Source: an uncultured Clostridia bacterium
GTDB taxonomy: Bacteria > Bacillota > Clostridia > Oscillospirales > Acutalibacteraceae
DNA length: 7,001 nt
NCBI GenBank assembly: GCA_945926705.1
Contig: CAMEMA010000051.1
Location: forward strand, 1 to 7,001
Direction: 5' to 3'
Below the pieces are notes generated by a model. That model worked only from the letters and a program-made list of their open reading frames with translations, did not search any database and was not told the origin of the DNA. This document shows, in pieces, positions 1-5,279 of the stretch. The translations under genes were made by a program, and so were the position numbers. Positions within the stretch are counted from its first letter, which is position 1, and each line of letters opens with the position of its first letter.

Positions 1-191
1 AATCCATGACTGTAAAGTCATTTAATTTGATAGAAACTGCTGCTGAAAACATTTGCAAAATTCTTTTTGAAAATTTTATAAAAATTAAAAAAATTCAGAT
101 TGTTTTAAAAAAACCAGAAGCTCCAGTAAATGCAGACTTTGAATATGTCGGAGTTAAAATAGAAAAAAATAGAAGTGATTTTAATTTATGA
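1..191 (+). CDS. folB: Dihydroneopterin aldolase, C-terminal half (partial at window edge)
   Basis: This is the end of a gene that begins before the window. The frame runs from base 3, and the ATG at 6 is an internal methionine rather than a start. FolB converts 7,8-dihydroneopterin to 6-hydroxymethyl-7,8-dihydropterin and glycolaldehyde in the cytosolic folate pathway. About 62 residues are visible, roughly half of the usual ~120. They show the family's C-terminal pattern: SFNLIETAAENI (helix after the substrate-binding region), a beta strand IQIVLKKPEAPV holding the conserved lysine-proline of the active site, and the terminal DFEYVGVKIE strand. The stop codon overlaps the folK start as ATGA, so the two are probably translationally coupled. 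The product of FolB is the substrate of FolK, which supports both calls. Confidence 0.88.
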   Translation, partial: SMTVKSFNLIETAAENICKILFENFIKIKKIQIVLKKPEAPVNADFEYVGVKIEKNRSDFNL

Positions 192-676
192 GCGAAGCAT
201 TTTTATCACTGGGAAGCAATATAGGTGACAGAATATTAAATATACAAAAAGCTATAGAATCCTTAAAACGAATTCCCGAGTCTAAAATTGTAGAAATCTC
301 CTCATTGTATGAAACCGAGCCGTTCGGAGTAACTGATATTCAAAATAAATATATAAACTGTTGTTTAAAAATTTCAACAACATTGAGTTCAGAAATACTA
401 ATGGGTTGTTGTCTTGGGATTGAAGCAGCTCTCGAGAGAGTCAGAAAATATAAATTTTCTCCTCGTACGATAGATATAGACATTTTGATATTTGACGATG
501 AAACTAAGAACAAAAAAAATTTAACTCTTCCCCATCCTGAATTAACAAAAAGAGCATTTGTACTTATTCCTTTAAAAGAAATATATGGAAAAGAAATTAT
601 CAATAATATTAATATCTCTGAAAGCTTAAAAAATTGTGATATTTCTACTGTAAAAAAATTACTATTTAAAATATAA
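188..676 (+). CDS. folK: 2-amino-4-hydroxy-6-hydroxymethyldihydropteridine pyrophosphokinase (HPPK)
   Basis: FolK transfers pyrophosphate from ATP to 6-hydroxymethyl-7,8-dihydropterin, giving the substrate of dihydropteroate synthase in folate synthesis. At 162 residues it has the normal length. Motifs in order: SLGSNIGDR (residues 7-15), the pterin/loop region YETEPFG (41-47), and the signature RVRKYKFSPRTIDIDIL (about 84-100). In the signature, D96 and D98 match the Mg-ATP ligands and R93 the conserved arginine. LPHPELTKRAFVLIPL (114-129) is the usual C-terminal block. The ATG at 188 overlaps the folB stop by four bases. Only a weak purine stretch (about 170-177) precedes it, so translation probably depends on coupling with folB. 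No folP or folE is visible downstream; the next gene is unrelated. Confidence 0.95.
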   Translation: MSEAFLSLGSNIGDRILNIQKAIESLKRIPESKIVEISSLYETEPFGVTDIQNKYINCCLKISTTLSSEILMGCCLGIEAALERVRKYKFSPRTIDIDILIFDDETKNKKNLTLPHPELTKRAFVLIPLKEIYGKEIINNINISESLKNCDISTVKKLLFKI

Positions 677-698
677 ATATAAAAACTTGATATTTTTT
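675..698 (+). terminator. Weak AT-only hairpin after folK
   Basis: AAATAT (675-680) and ATATTT (690-695) can pair around a nine-base loop, and more T follows. The stem lacks G/C pairs and starts at the folK stop codon, so it could be chance in this AT-rich DNA. It is the only candidate for the end of the fol transcript before the next gene. Confidence 0.22.
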
Positions 699-720
699 AA
701 AATATATTATACAATCTTCC

Positions 721-726
721 TATAAT
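721..726 (+). promoter_or_regulatory. Possible promoter -10 box for the 726-residue orphan gene
   Basis: A perfect TATAAT lies at 721-726, which would start transcription near 733, just before the ribosome binding site at 741. The -35 region at the right distance (about 698-703, TAAAAT) is poor. A better-looking TTGATA at 687-692 is too far away (28 bases). Initiation here is plausible but uncertain; readthrough from folB-folK is the alternative. Confidence 0.38.
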
Positions 727-740
727 CCAAATTTTATTAA

Positions 741-746
741 GGGAGG
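741..746 (+). promoter_or_regulatory. Ribosome binding site that sets the start of the orphan gene
   Basis: GGGAGG at 741-746 is a near-perfect Shine-Dalgarno sequence. The in-frame TTG at 747 directly abuts it and cannot be used. The GTG at 749 is out of frame. The ATG at 759 follows after 12 bases, slightly long but workable, and is therefore taken as the start. Confidence 0.7.
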
Positions 747-758
747 TTGTGCACGGTT

Positions 759-2939
759 ATGGGAAGTATTAAACAAACAGATAATAAAGAATGGATCGAT
801 ATAGATGATATAATCACTAAAGTTACCGTCCCATCAGATATAATGAATAATGTAATTAAAAAAATATCTACAATTCAAAAAACAATAAACAAATTCAGGA
901 TAAAGAGAGGTTTACACTCCGAAAAAAAATCGAAATCAGAAATAATTGCTCAAGAATTCATATTAGAAATAAAAAAAATCTTCAGCAATTCCAAAGTCAG
1001 TTTTTATGAACTATTTAACCGATTAACAGAAGAACAATTTAATACAAATTGCCCAGACAATTCTAAAGGTCCATACAATAAGTATATTAACAAATTATTA
1101 GAAATTAAAACTCGTATAGAGGAATTTGATAGCAAAATAGAATTGGAAAGTATTATAGGAAAAGTAGTTCATAATAACAATTTTTTAACATCTGAAGAAA
1201 TAACAACTGTCAAAAATATAATCAATAAAATAACTCCATACAATTACAAAACTGATACAATAGAGAGAATAGAAACGCTTCTGGAGGGTAATTTGAAATT
1301 TTATGGTTGTTATACTGACGATTATGTTAATAAAATAAAAGTTAATATTTTTGAAAAACTCAAAAAAAATGCCGAAATTGGCTCCAGTATTGAAAAAGCC
1401 AAAGAACGTCTGAAAAGAGAAATTAAAAGTGACGAAACTCAGACTAAAGATTACGATGATAAATTGAAAGAAATTTATAACTTGTTATTAAAAAGTCAAA
1501 TTACAACTCAAGATATATCTGATGCTATTGAAGTTATTAATAATATAAAAGAAAAAATTAAATCAAGTAAAAAAAAATCAAATATAATGCAAACATTGGA
1601 TAAATTAAGCAAAGTTTTTACGAATATAGGAGGTCAACTCCAACTCACTACGGAAGATATAAAAATATTAGACACTATTTTTAAGACAAAGCAATCAAAA
1701 TATACGTTTACTAAAGAAGAGTCTGAAACTATAAAAAATGTTTTAAATAGTATTAAGTCTCTTTGCGATAAATATAATTCAAAAGTCACTAAACCATCAG
1801 ATAAAAAACCCACTGTAATGTGCTATTCTGATGACATGAGAAAAGAATTGAATGAAAAAATTTCTAATGATGTTGTATATGTTTTAGCTTTTGCTCAATA
1901 TTTTTCAGGAACTGTAGGAATTGAAAAAATACAAAAAGACGTAAAAAAAATCGAAGAGTATATAATTAAACATAAATTAACAATATCAACATTCGGAGAG
2001 GGTATTATTCCTCGAATAAATTTAAATGCTATACAAAATAGCAGCTATAAAGAATTCATATTAAATCATCCAACTAATACAAATAAAACTCATATAAGAT
2101 ATCTTGACTTCATATTATCCGAGTTACTGGATATGAAAAATGATTATGATAGTGAATACTATTTCCTTAAAAAATTGAAGGAGAAAATACACAAACAAAC
2201 TAAAAGTAATTCAAATGATTACGTGATCTATGAAGATATTATAAAATCTCTTAAAGCAAATAAAAAAAATATATGTGGATTTGAACCTAATATAAAGTCA
2301 TTAATAAAAAAATACCCAAAATTCACAAAAATTTTAGAAAGAAAAGTGGAAGATTTATTTAAAGATAATTCTAAATATAAAGCTCAATTAGATATTTTAA
2401 TGGTTAATTATTATAACACAATGTATAGTCTCAAATACGGAAGTTCTTCTACAGCACTGCACGCTATGAATAGTGCTATAGATGAATGGGAGGATTCTAT
2501 TTTTGAATTTATTTACATTATAGAAAATTATCCTAAAATTAATGATGTGGAAACTAAATTAAAAGAAATATTTGCGAAAAAAAAAGGATATAATGAAATT
2601 AAAGATAATAATTATGATGAGAAAAAAAAAGATATAAAACCATCCAAGAATAACTCTTCGACTTCAGATTTCAATTATGAAAAATTTATTCAATTAAGTA
2701 TAGACTTAGCTAAATGTTCCGAAGAATTAGAAGAAAAATTTGAAGATTTTAATAAATGTATTGAAGAATTGAAAAAACAAGAAAAAACTTCATATAAAGC
2801 ACTTAAAGTATTTAAAATCTTAAGTCAAACAATAATCATTGCTTTTGCTATTATAAAAGGTTCTGTGACTCTATGCGTTAAAGGAAAGAATTTGAACTGT
2901 AATGCATCTGCGTTTGGAAAAAACTTTACTTTACGATAA
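759..2939 (+). CDS. Hypothetical 726-residue charged helical protein with degenerate repeats and one C-terminal hydrophobic segment
   Basis: I do not recognise this protein. It is rich in Lys, Glu, Asn and Ile and has no N-terminal signal peptide. Long stretches look helical or coiled-coil, for example residues 638-676 (IDLAKCSEELEEKFEDFNK and on). Four stretches share a pattern of hydrophobic-T-x-E/Q-E/D-I followed by hydrophobics: LTSEEITTVKNIINKI (143-158), ITTQDISDAIEVINNI (248-263), LTTEDIKILDTIFKTK (296-311) and FTKEESETIKNVLNSI (317-332). Residues 607-635 form a low-complexity Lys/Asp/Asn/Ser linker. A hydrophobic stretch, FKILSQTIIIAFAIIKGSVT (685-704), lies about 20 residues from the end. 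It could be a tail anchor or a membrane-dipping helix, although it contains one Lys. There are no catalytic motifs I can name. Base composition matches the neighbours, so recent transfer is not evident. Start choice rests on the ribosome binding site at 741-746. The rnpB promoter begins inside its last codons. Confidence 0.85.
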   Translation: MGSIKQTDNKEWIDIDDIITKVTVPSDIMNNVIKKISTIQKTINKFRIKRGLHSEKKSKSEIIAQEFILEIKKIFSNSKVSFYELFNRLTEEQFNTNCPDNSKGPYNKYINKLLEIKTRIEEFDSKIELESIIGKVVHNNNFLTSEEITTVKNIINKITPYNYKTDTIERIETLLEGNLKFYGCYTDDYVNKIKVNIFEKLKKNAEIGSSIEKAKERLKREIKSDETQTKDYDDKLKEIYNLLLKSQITTQDISDAIEVINNIKEKIKSSKKKSNIMQTLDKLSKVFTNIGGQLQLTTEDIKILDTIFKTKQSKYTFTKEESETIKNVLNSIKSLCDKYNSKVTKPSDKKPTVMCYSDDMRKELNEKISNDVVYVLAFAQYFSGTVGIEKIQKDVKKIEEYIIKHKLTISTFGEGIIPRINLNAIQNSSYKEFILNHPTNTNKTHIRYLDFILSELLDMKNDYDSEYYFLKKLKEKIHKQTKSNSNDYVIYEDIIKSLKANKKNICGFEPNIKSLIKKYPKFTKILERKVEDLFKDNSKYKAQLDILMVNYYNTMYSLKYGSSSTALHAMNSAIDEWEDSIFEFIYIIENYPKINDVETKLKEIFAKKKGYNEIKDNNYDEKKKDIKPSKNNSSTSDFNYEKFIQLSIDLAKCSEELEEKFEDFNKCIEELKKQEKTSYKALKVFKILSQTIIIAFAIIKGSVTLCVKGKNLNCNASAFGKNFTLR

Positions 2940-2953
2940 AATGTATATATAAT
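2925..2953 (+). promoter_or_regulatory. rnpB promoter, starting inside the upstream ORF
   Basis: TTTACT (2925-2930, four of six matches to TTGACA) and a perfect TATAAT (2948-2953) are separated by exactly 17 bases. Predicted initiation near 2960 coincides with the 5' end of the RNase P RNA fold. The -35 box and part of the spacer lie in the coding sequence of the upstream gene, whose stop is at 2937-2939. Confidence 0.8.
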
Positions 2954-2960
2954 AGATTGA

Positions 2961-3308
2961 AGAGAGTAAGTTAAGTAGCTGCGTGTACGATTTTTCGTGC
3001 ATGAGGAAAGTCCGAACTCCACAGAGCAGGTTAACGGTTAACGACCGCCGAGGGCAACCTTAGGGAAAGTGCAACAGAAATATACCGCTCGGTTTTATAA
3101 CGAGTAAGGATGGAAAGGCGAGGTAAGAGCTCACCGGCATATAAGAGATTATATGGCCATGCAAACCCTAACCGGAGCAACACCTGTTTTGGTATAATTT
3201 ATGCGCTTGCTCGGCGCTTTATAAAGGTGGCAATGAGTCACTGCGGCAACGCTTGACCCAGATAGATAGTTACTCACGACAGAATTCGGCTTATCGATTT
3301 ACTCTTTA
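2961..3308 (+). ncRNA. rnpB: RNase P RNA, bacterial type A
   Basis: This is the catalytic RNA of RNase P, which removes the 5' leader from tRNA precursors together with the RnpA protein. Conserved regions appear in order. GAGGAAAGTCC (3003-3013) is the 5' strand of P4. AGTGCAACAGAAA (about 3068-3080) is the core joining region. AAGGATGGAAAGGCG followed by GGTAAGAGCTCACC (3122-3135) spans the P10-P11 region. P12 is a 7-bp stem, CATATAA/TTATATG, closed by a GAGA tetraloop (3138-3155). CGGAGCAACACC follows, and ACAGAATTCGGCTTATCG near the 3' end completes P4 and P2. The outer helix P1 forms between AGAGTAAGT (2963-2971) and ATTTACTCT (about 3297-3305), which sets the ends to within a few bases. 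The length of about 345 and the layout fit type A rather than the Bacillus type B. Confidence 0.95.
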
Positions 3309-3309
3309 T

Positions 3310-3350
3310 ACACAGTATATTATTTTATAAGTAATATATTGTGTTTTTTT
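3310..3350 (+). terminator. Intrinsic terminator of rnpB
   Basis: A 13-bp stem (3310-3322 with 3332-3344, one G-T pair) has a nine-base loop and is followed directly by a T run to 3350. It begins a few bases after the P1 helix of rnpB. Confidence 0.88.
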
Positions 3351-3421
3351 GTTAATAAAATGACTCTATGACATAAAATTATAAATATTTTAATTTTTTT
3401 AGTAAATTAAACAAAAAACAC

Positions 3422-3450
3422 TTGACATTTGAATTTTATGAATTTATAAT
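3422..3450 (+). promoter_or_regulatory. Consensus promoter upstream of the MarR remnant and leader-peptide gene
   Basis: TTGACA (3422-3427) and TATAAT (3445-3450) are both perfect and separated by 17 bases. Initiation is expected near 3457, inside the palindrome at 3455-3476. The next intact gene starts at 3727, so the leader would be about 270 bases long unless the damaged ORF at 3515-3686 is counted. The stretch from 3351 to 3421 before it shows nothing but AT-rich DNA. Confidence 0.85.
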
Positions 3451-3454
3451 ATAA

Positions 3455-3497
3455 TTTGTAACTAATTAGTTGCAAAAATACAAATTATTTTACAAAT
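3455..3497 (+). promoter_or_regulatory. Palindromic operator, MarR-like, over the transcription start
   Basis: Positions 3455-3476 form an inverted repeat with 10 of 11 matching pairs around the core AACTAATTAGTT (3460-3471, perfect). It sits right after the -10 box, where a bound repressor would block RNA polymerase. Related half-sites recur: ATAATTTGTA (3451-3460) has its exact reverse complement at 3479-3488, and TTACAAAT (3490-3497) is the reverse complement of 3454-3461. The size and symmetry fit a MarR-family dimer site, and the remnant ORF downstream fits that family. Binding itself is inference. Confidence 0.65.
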
Positions 3498-3514
3498 GAA
3501 ATGGAGGGGTTATT

Positions 3515-3686
3515 ATTAAAATAAAGGGTAACTTATATTATATCTAAGAAATACATGATAAATTTCCAAAAAGTGTTTATGATTATGATAGATAAAAGTG
3601 TAGAAAATATTGCTAAATCTCTAAATAATACATGTATTACTAAATTTTTGAATCTTGAAAAAAGGAATTACGGAAAGAAATTTTAA
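3515..3686 (+). pseudogene. Remnant of a MarR-family transcriptional regulator
   Basis: A strong ribosome binding site, GGAGGGG (3503-3509), is followed by no ATG, GTG or TTG at a usable distance; an ATT lies at 3515. From there the reading is IKIKGNLYYI and then a stop at 3545. One base on, another frame continues as KKYMINFQKVF and runs, open, to the stop at 3684. The last part, VENIAKSLNNTCITKFLNLEKRNYGKKF, resembles the helix-turn-helix and start of the wing of MarR proteins (pattern IAxxLxxDxSxVTRxVxxLExxGY). It seems to lack two residues before the TCIT recognition helix and one before LEK. The front part resembles the first MarR helix. About 57 codons remain of the usual ~140-150, so a large internal segment and the C-terminus are gone. 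The intact stretch alone (ATG 3555 to 3686, 43 residues) has no good ribosome binding site. Similarity is judged by eye. Confidence 0.45.
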
Positions 3687-3712
3687 ATAATATCAAATTT
3701 TAATTAAAATAT

Positions 3713-3719
3713 AGGGGGT
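3713..3719 (+). promoter_or_regulatory. Ribosome binding site of the double-glycine-leader gene
   Basis: AGGGGGT lies seven bases before the ATG at 3727. It is strong and correctly spaced, which supports this small ORF being translated in its own right. Confidence 0.75.
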
Positions 3720-3726
3720 AATAACT

Positions 3727-4041
3727 ATGAATGAAAATATGGATAAAAAACCGTTAGAAAAAATAGACGAAGCAGAAGTAGCCGGAGGAAAAGTAATAGA
3801 ATCTAAAGATGGTAAGTTTTATGTAGTCTCTGATAATTCTATGCCTTTTAGTACGGAAGAAGATGCTAAAAGCGCTGAAAAAATGTTGATTTCAAGACCA
3901 CGTCCATTACCAATTATGTTACCGAAAAAACCTATAATGCCTTATCATCCTATGCCTCAAAAAAATTTTATGAACAAAAAAATGGATAAAAACCCACAAG
4001 ATCCTATAAATACTATGGATATAAAACCTGAAATTAAATAG
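3727..4041 (+). CDS. Small protein with double-glycine-type leader and Pro/Met-rich tail
   Basis: The 104-residue product begins with a stretch that fits the leader cut by C39-peptidase ABC exporters. LEKIDEAEVAGG (10-21) has Leu at -12, an acidic residue at -8, Val at -4 and Gly-Gly at -2/-1. Residues 22-53 (KVIESKDGKFYVVSD, then FSTEEDAKSAEKM) look like a short beta hairpin followed by a helix. Similar arrangements occur, to my memory, in leader-bearing small proteins of gut Clostridia of unknown role. Residues 57-78 hold eight prolines, and seven methionines are spread over 53-97; there is no cysteine, so a lantibiotic or sactipeptide core is excluded. It lies downstream of the operator-controlled promoter and the MarR remnant, and a strong terminator follows its stop. 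No transporter, peptidase or modification enzyme is in the window. Processing and export are inference. It could instead be a cytosolic protein with a chance AGG motif. Confidence 0.8.
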   Translation: MNENMDKKPLEKIDEAEVAGGKVIESKDGKFYVVSDNSMPFSTEEDAKSAEKMLISRPRPLPIMLPKKPIMPYHPMPQKNFMNKKMDKNPQDPINTMDIKPEIK

Positions 4042-4046
4042 TCAGC

Positions 4047-4064
4047 AAAAACGCCAAAAACGCC
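4047..4064 (+). repeat. Tandem 9-base repeat next to the terminator
   Basis: AAAAACGCC occurs twice in direct succession (4047-4055 and 4056-4064). The second copy forms the left arm of the terminator stem. Read from the minus strand, the duplication gives two T runs (GGCGTTTTT twice) after the hairpin. Confidence 0.7.
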
Positions 4065-4086
4065 ACCTAATATAAAGGTGGCGTTT
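4058..4086. terminator. Bidirectional terminator between convergent genes
   Basis: The arms AAACGCCACCT (4058-4068) and AGGTGGCGTTT (4076-4086) pair perfectly over 11 bp around a seven-base loop. On the plus strand the hairpin begins 16 bases after the stop of the leader-peptide gene and is followed by TTTCACTTTT. On the minus strand it lies about 50 bases beyond the def stop, and the T run is better. It should end transcripts from both sides. Confidence 0.88.
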
Positions 4087-4137
4087 CACTTTTGGTAATT
4101 TAAAATTTATTACACTTGATAAATAAAAAAACTAAAA

Positions 4138-4584
4138 TCATTTCAATTCGACTAAATGCGAAGTAAAAAGTATGCCATCTAAGTGATCTATTTCATGACA
4201 AAAAGCTCTGGCTTTTAATGAATATCCGCTATACTCAAAAAATTCTCCAAGCCTATTTTGAGCTTTAACCTTAACAAAATTCGGTCTAATTGTAGTCCCG
4301 TATTTTCCAGGGCACGACAAACATCCTTCATCTCCTCTTTGTTCCCCATCTTGTTCAATAATTTCAGGATTTACCAACTCAATGTTACCATCTCCGACAT
4401 TAACAACTACGATGCGTCTCAAAATACCTATTTGAGGAGCAGCCAATCCCACACCTTTTGCATTTTTCATTGTTTCAAACATATCATCAATAAGAATGCC
4501 TAAATTTTCATCAAATATTTCTACTTTTCTACACTTTTTATGCAATAATTCATCCGGTTCTGTAACTATATTTCTAAGAGCCAT
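4138..4584 (-). CDS. def: Peptide deformylase
   Basis: This enzyme removes the formyl group from the N-terminal formyl-methionine of new proteins as they leave the ribosome. All three family motifs are present: GVGLAAPQIG (44-53), EGCLS (86-90, metal ligand C88) and HEIDHLDG (130-137), with ligands H130 and H134 and catalytic E131. At 148 residues it is of the short kind common in Clostridia. An extra Cys follows motif two (CLSCPG). The ATG is preceded six bases upstream by AAGGTGGAG (4591-4599, complement), a strong ribosome binding site, which fixes the start. It has its own promoter and ends at the bidirectional terminator. No fmt or priA, frequent partners elsewhere, is adjacent; the upstream neighbour is a zinc-ribbon gene on the same strand. 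Confidence 0.96.
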   Translation of the reverse strand: MALRNIVTEPDELLHKKCRKVEIFDENLGILIDDMFETMKNAKGVGLAAPQIGILRRIVVVNVGDGNIELVNPEIIEQDGEQRGDEGCLSCPGKYGTTIRPNFVKVKAQNRLGEFFEYSGYSLKARAFCHEIDHLDGILFTSHLVELK

Positions 4585-4604
4585 ATATTACTCCACCTTA
4601 TCTA

Positions 4605-4627
4605 ATGTTATAACTTAATTATAACAT
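4605..4627. repeat. 9-bp inverted repeat over the def -10 box
   Basis: ATGTTATAA (4605-4613) and TTATAACAT (4619-4627) are perfect reverse complements separated by CTTAA. The repeat covers the -10 hexamer and the probable start of the def transcript. It could be an operator, or a by-product of an extended -10 sequence in AT-rich DNA. Confidence 0.5.
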
Positions 4628-4646
4628 AAATAAAAAATATTTTCAA
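4618..4646 (-). promoter_or_regulatory. def promoter
   Basis: Read on the minus strand: TTGAAA (4641-4646, five of six matches), 17-base spacer, perfect TATAAT (4618-4623) with a TGT extended -10 just before it. Transcription would start near 4611, about 27 bases before the def ATG. Confidence 0.78.
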
Positions 4647-4655
4647 TTTAATTAT

Positions 4656-4697
4656 CTAAAAATACAAACAAGAAAGCCTTAAAATGACTTCCCTGTT
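4656..4697 (-). terminator. Terminator of the zinc-ribbon gene
   Basis: On the minus strand AACAGGGAAG (4688-4697) pairs with CTTTCTTGTT (4667-4676), ten pairs including two G-T pairs. TGTATTTTTA follows. It lies 25 bases after the stop of the zinc-ribbon gene and before the def promoter, so the two genes are mainly separate units. Confidence 0.65.
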
Positions 4698-4722
4698 ATA
4701 CTCCATCTATCAAATAAATCTC

Positions 4723-5136
4723 TTAGTCATCAAATTCAGAAAAATCGTCTTCCGTTTTTTTATTATTTTTTGAACTTTCAGACAATTTTTCCCCGCATTT
4801 AGAACAATAAACAGAATCTACTTCATTTTGACTTCCGCAGGACTTACAAATAACCTTATTTCTTATAGAAGCAATTTGTCTTTTTAATTCTTCTATTTGC
4901 AATGTAATGTTGTCAATTTGCGCTATGGAAGCGTTTATGCCGGAACGATTTTCTATATTGTTTTTTTCACACTCGTAAACAATTTTACCCAAATTTTCAA
5001 ATTCTGACTTTAAATCTCCTTTAAACTCAGCTAGTTTTATATTCATTTTGGACACATCAACATATTGTCCTGCTTTTTCTCCCAACGCACCTGCAGCCGC
5101 TTTAGCCTTTACAAAAATATCTTCAAATACTCCCAT
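4723..5136 (-). CDS. Small helical protein with C-terminal zinc ribbon
   Basis: The product has 137 residues. Residues 1-95 are predicted helical: an Ala/Gly/Lys-rich start (VKAKAAAGALGEKAGQYVDV), then charged heptad-like stretches (KLAEFKGDLKSEFENLGKIVY and ITLQIEELKRQIASI). Residues 97-114 hold CKSC and CSKC ten residues apart, a zinc-ribbon knuckle pair, followed by an acidic tail ending EDDFSEFDD. Such proteins with a coiled coil before a zinc ribbon are common in Clostridia, and their role is unknown; no enzyme motif is present. There is no signal peptide or membrane segment. The start is fixed by AGGAGAGG (5143-5150, complement) six bases before the ATG. It sits between rel and def on the same strand with its own promoter and terminator. 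Confidence 0.88.
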   Translation of the reverse strand: MGVFEDIFVKAKAAAGALGEKAGQYVDVSKMNIKLAEFKGDLKSEFENLGKIVYECEKNNIENRSGINASIAQIDNITLQIEELKRQIASIRNKVICKSCGSQNEVDSVYCSKCGEKLSESSKNNKKTEDDFSEFDD

Positions 5137-5174
5137 TGTTATCCTCTCCTAAAATTTTTATTTTTAATATATTT

Positions 5175-5203
5175 ATTATAATTAAAAAAACCAAAAATTT
5201 CAA
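5175..5203 (-). promoter_or_regulatory. Promoter of the zinc-ribbon gene
   Basis: On the minus strand TTGAAA (5198-5203) and a perfect TATAAT (5175-5180) are separated by 17 bases. The same -35 sequence and spacing occur at the def promoter. Initiation near 5168 gives a leader of about 30 bases before the ATG. Confidence 0.72.
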
Positions 5204-5237
5204 TTGCTTTTAAAAAATTCACATTTCCCTTATAATA

Positions 5238-5246
5238 ATTATACCA
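5238..5246 (-). promoter_or_regulatory. Possible second, extended -10 promoter upstream of the zinc-ribbon gene
   Basis: TGGTATAAT on the minus strand is an extended -10 sequence. The -35 position (about 5261-5266, TATCCA) does not match, so activity would rest on the extended -10 alone. Confidence 0.3.
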
Positions 5247-5279
5247 CTAGTTTATGTTTTTGGATATACTTTAGATATA

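Noticed and set aside
340..603. Minus-strand ORF of 87 residues inside folK
   Set aside because: It lies entirely within folK in the opposite direction, has no ribosome binding site and no recognisable motif; folK is certain here.
687..713. TTGATA with TATTAT or TATACA as a promoter for the orphan gene
   Set aside because: The spacings are 12 and 15 bases, too short for a standard promoter; the TATAAT at 721 is the better candidate.
747..749. TTG as start codon of the orphan gene
   Set aside because: It directly follows the Shine-Dalgarno sequence with no spacing; the ATG at 759 is the workable start.
2825..3022. Minus-strand ORF of 65 residues across the end of the orphan gene and the start of rnpB
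   Set aside because: It covers the conserved P1-P4 segment of RNase P RNA on the wrong strand and has no supporting signals.
3555..3686. 43-residue ORF as an intact small gene
   Set aside because: It has no ribosome binding site at its ATG and reads as the tail of a shifted MarR-like sequence, so it is listed as part of a pseudogene instead.
3727..4041. Classical bacteriocin, lantibiotic or sactipeptide precursor
   Set aside because: The part after Gly-Gly has no cysteine and is long and Lys/Pro/Met-rich, and no modification, immunity or transport gene lies nearby; only the leader resemblance is kept.
4258..4503. Plus-strand ORF of 81 residues inside def
   Set aside because: It is a shadow of the peptide deformylase gene, whose three motifs are complete on the minus strand.
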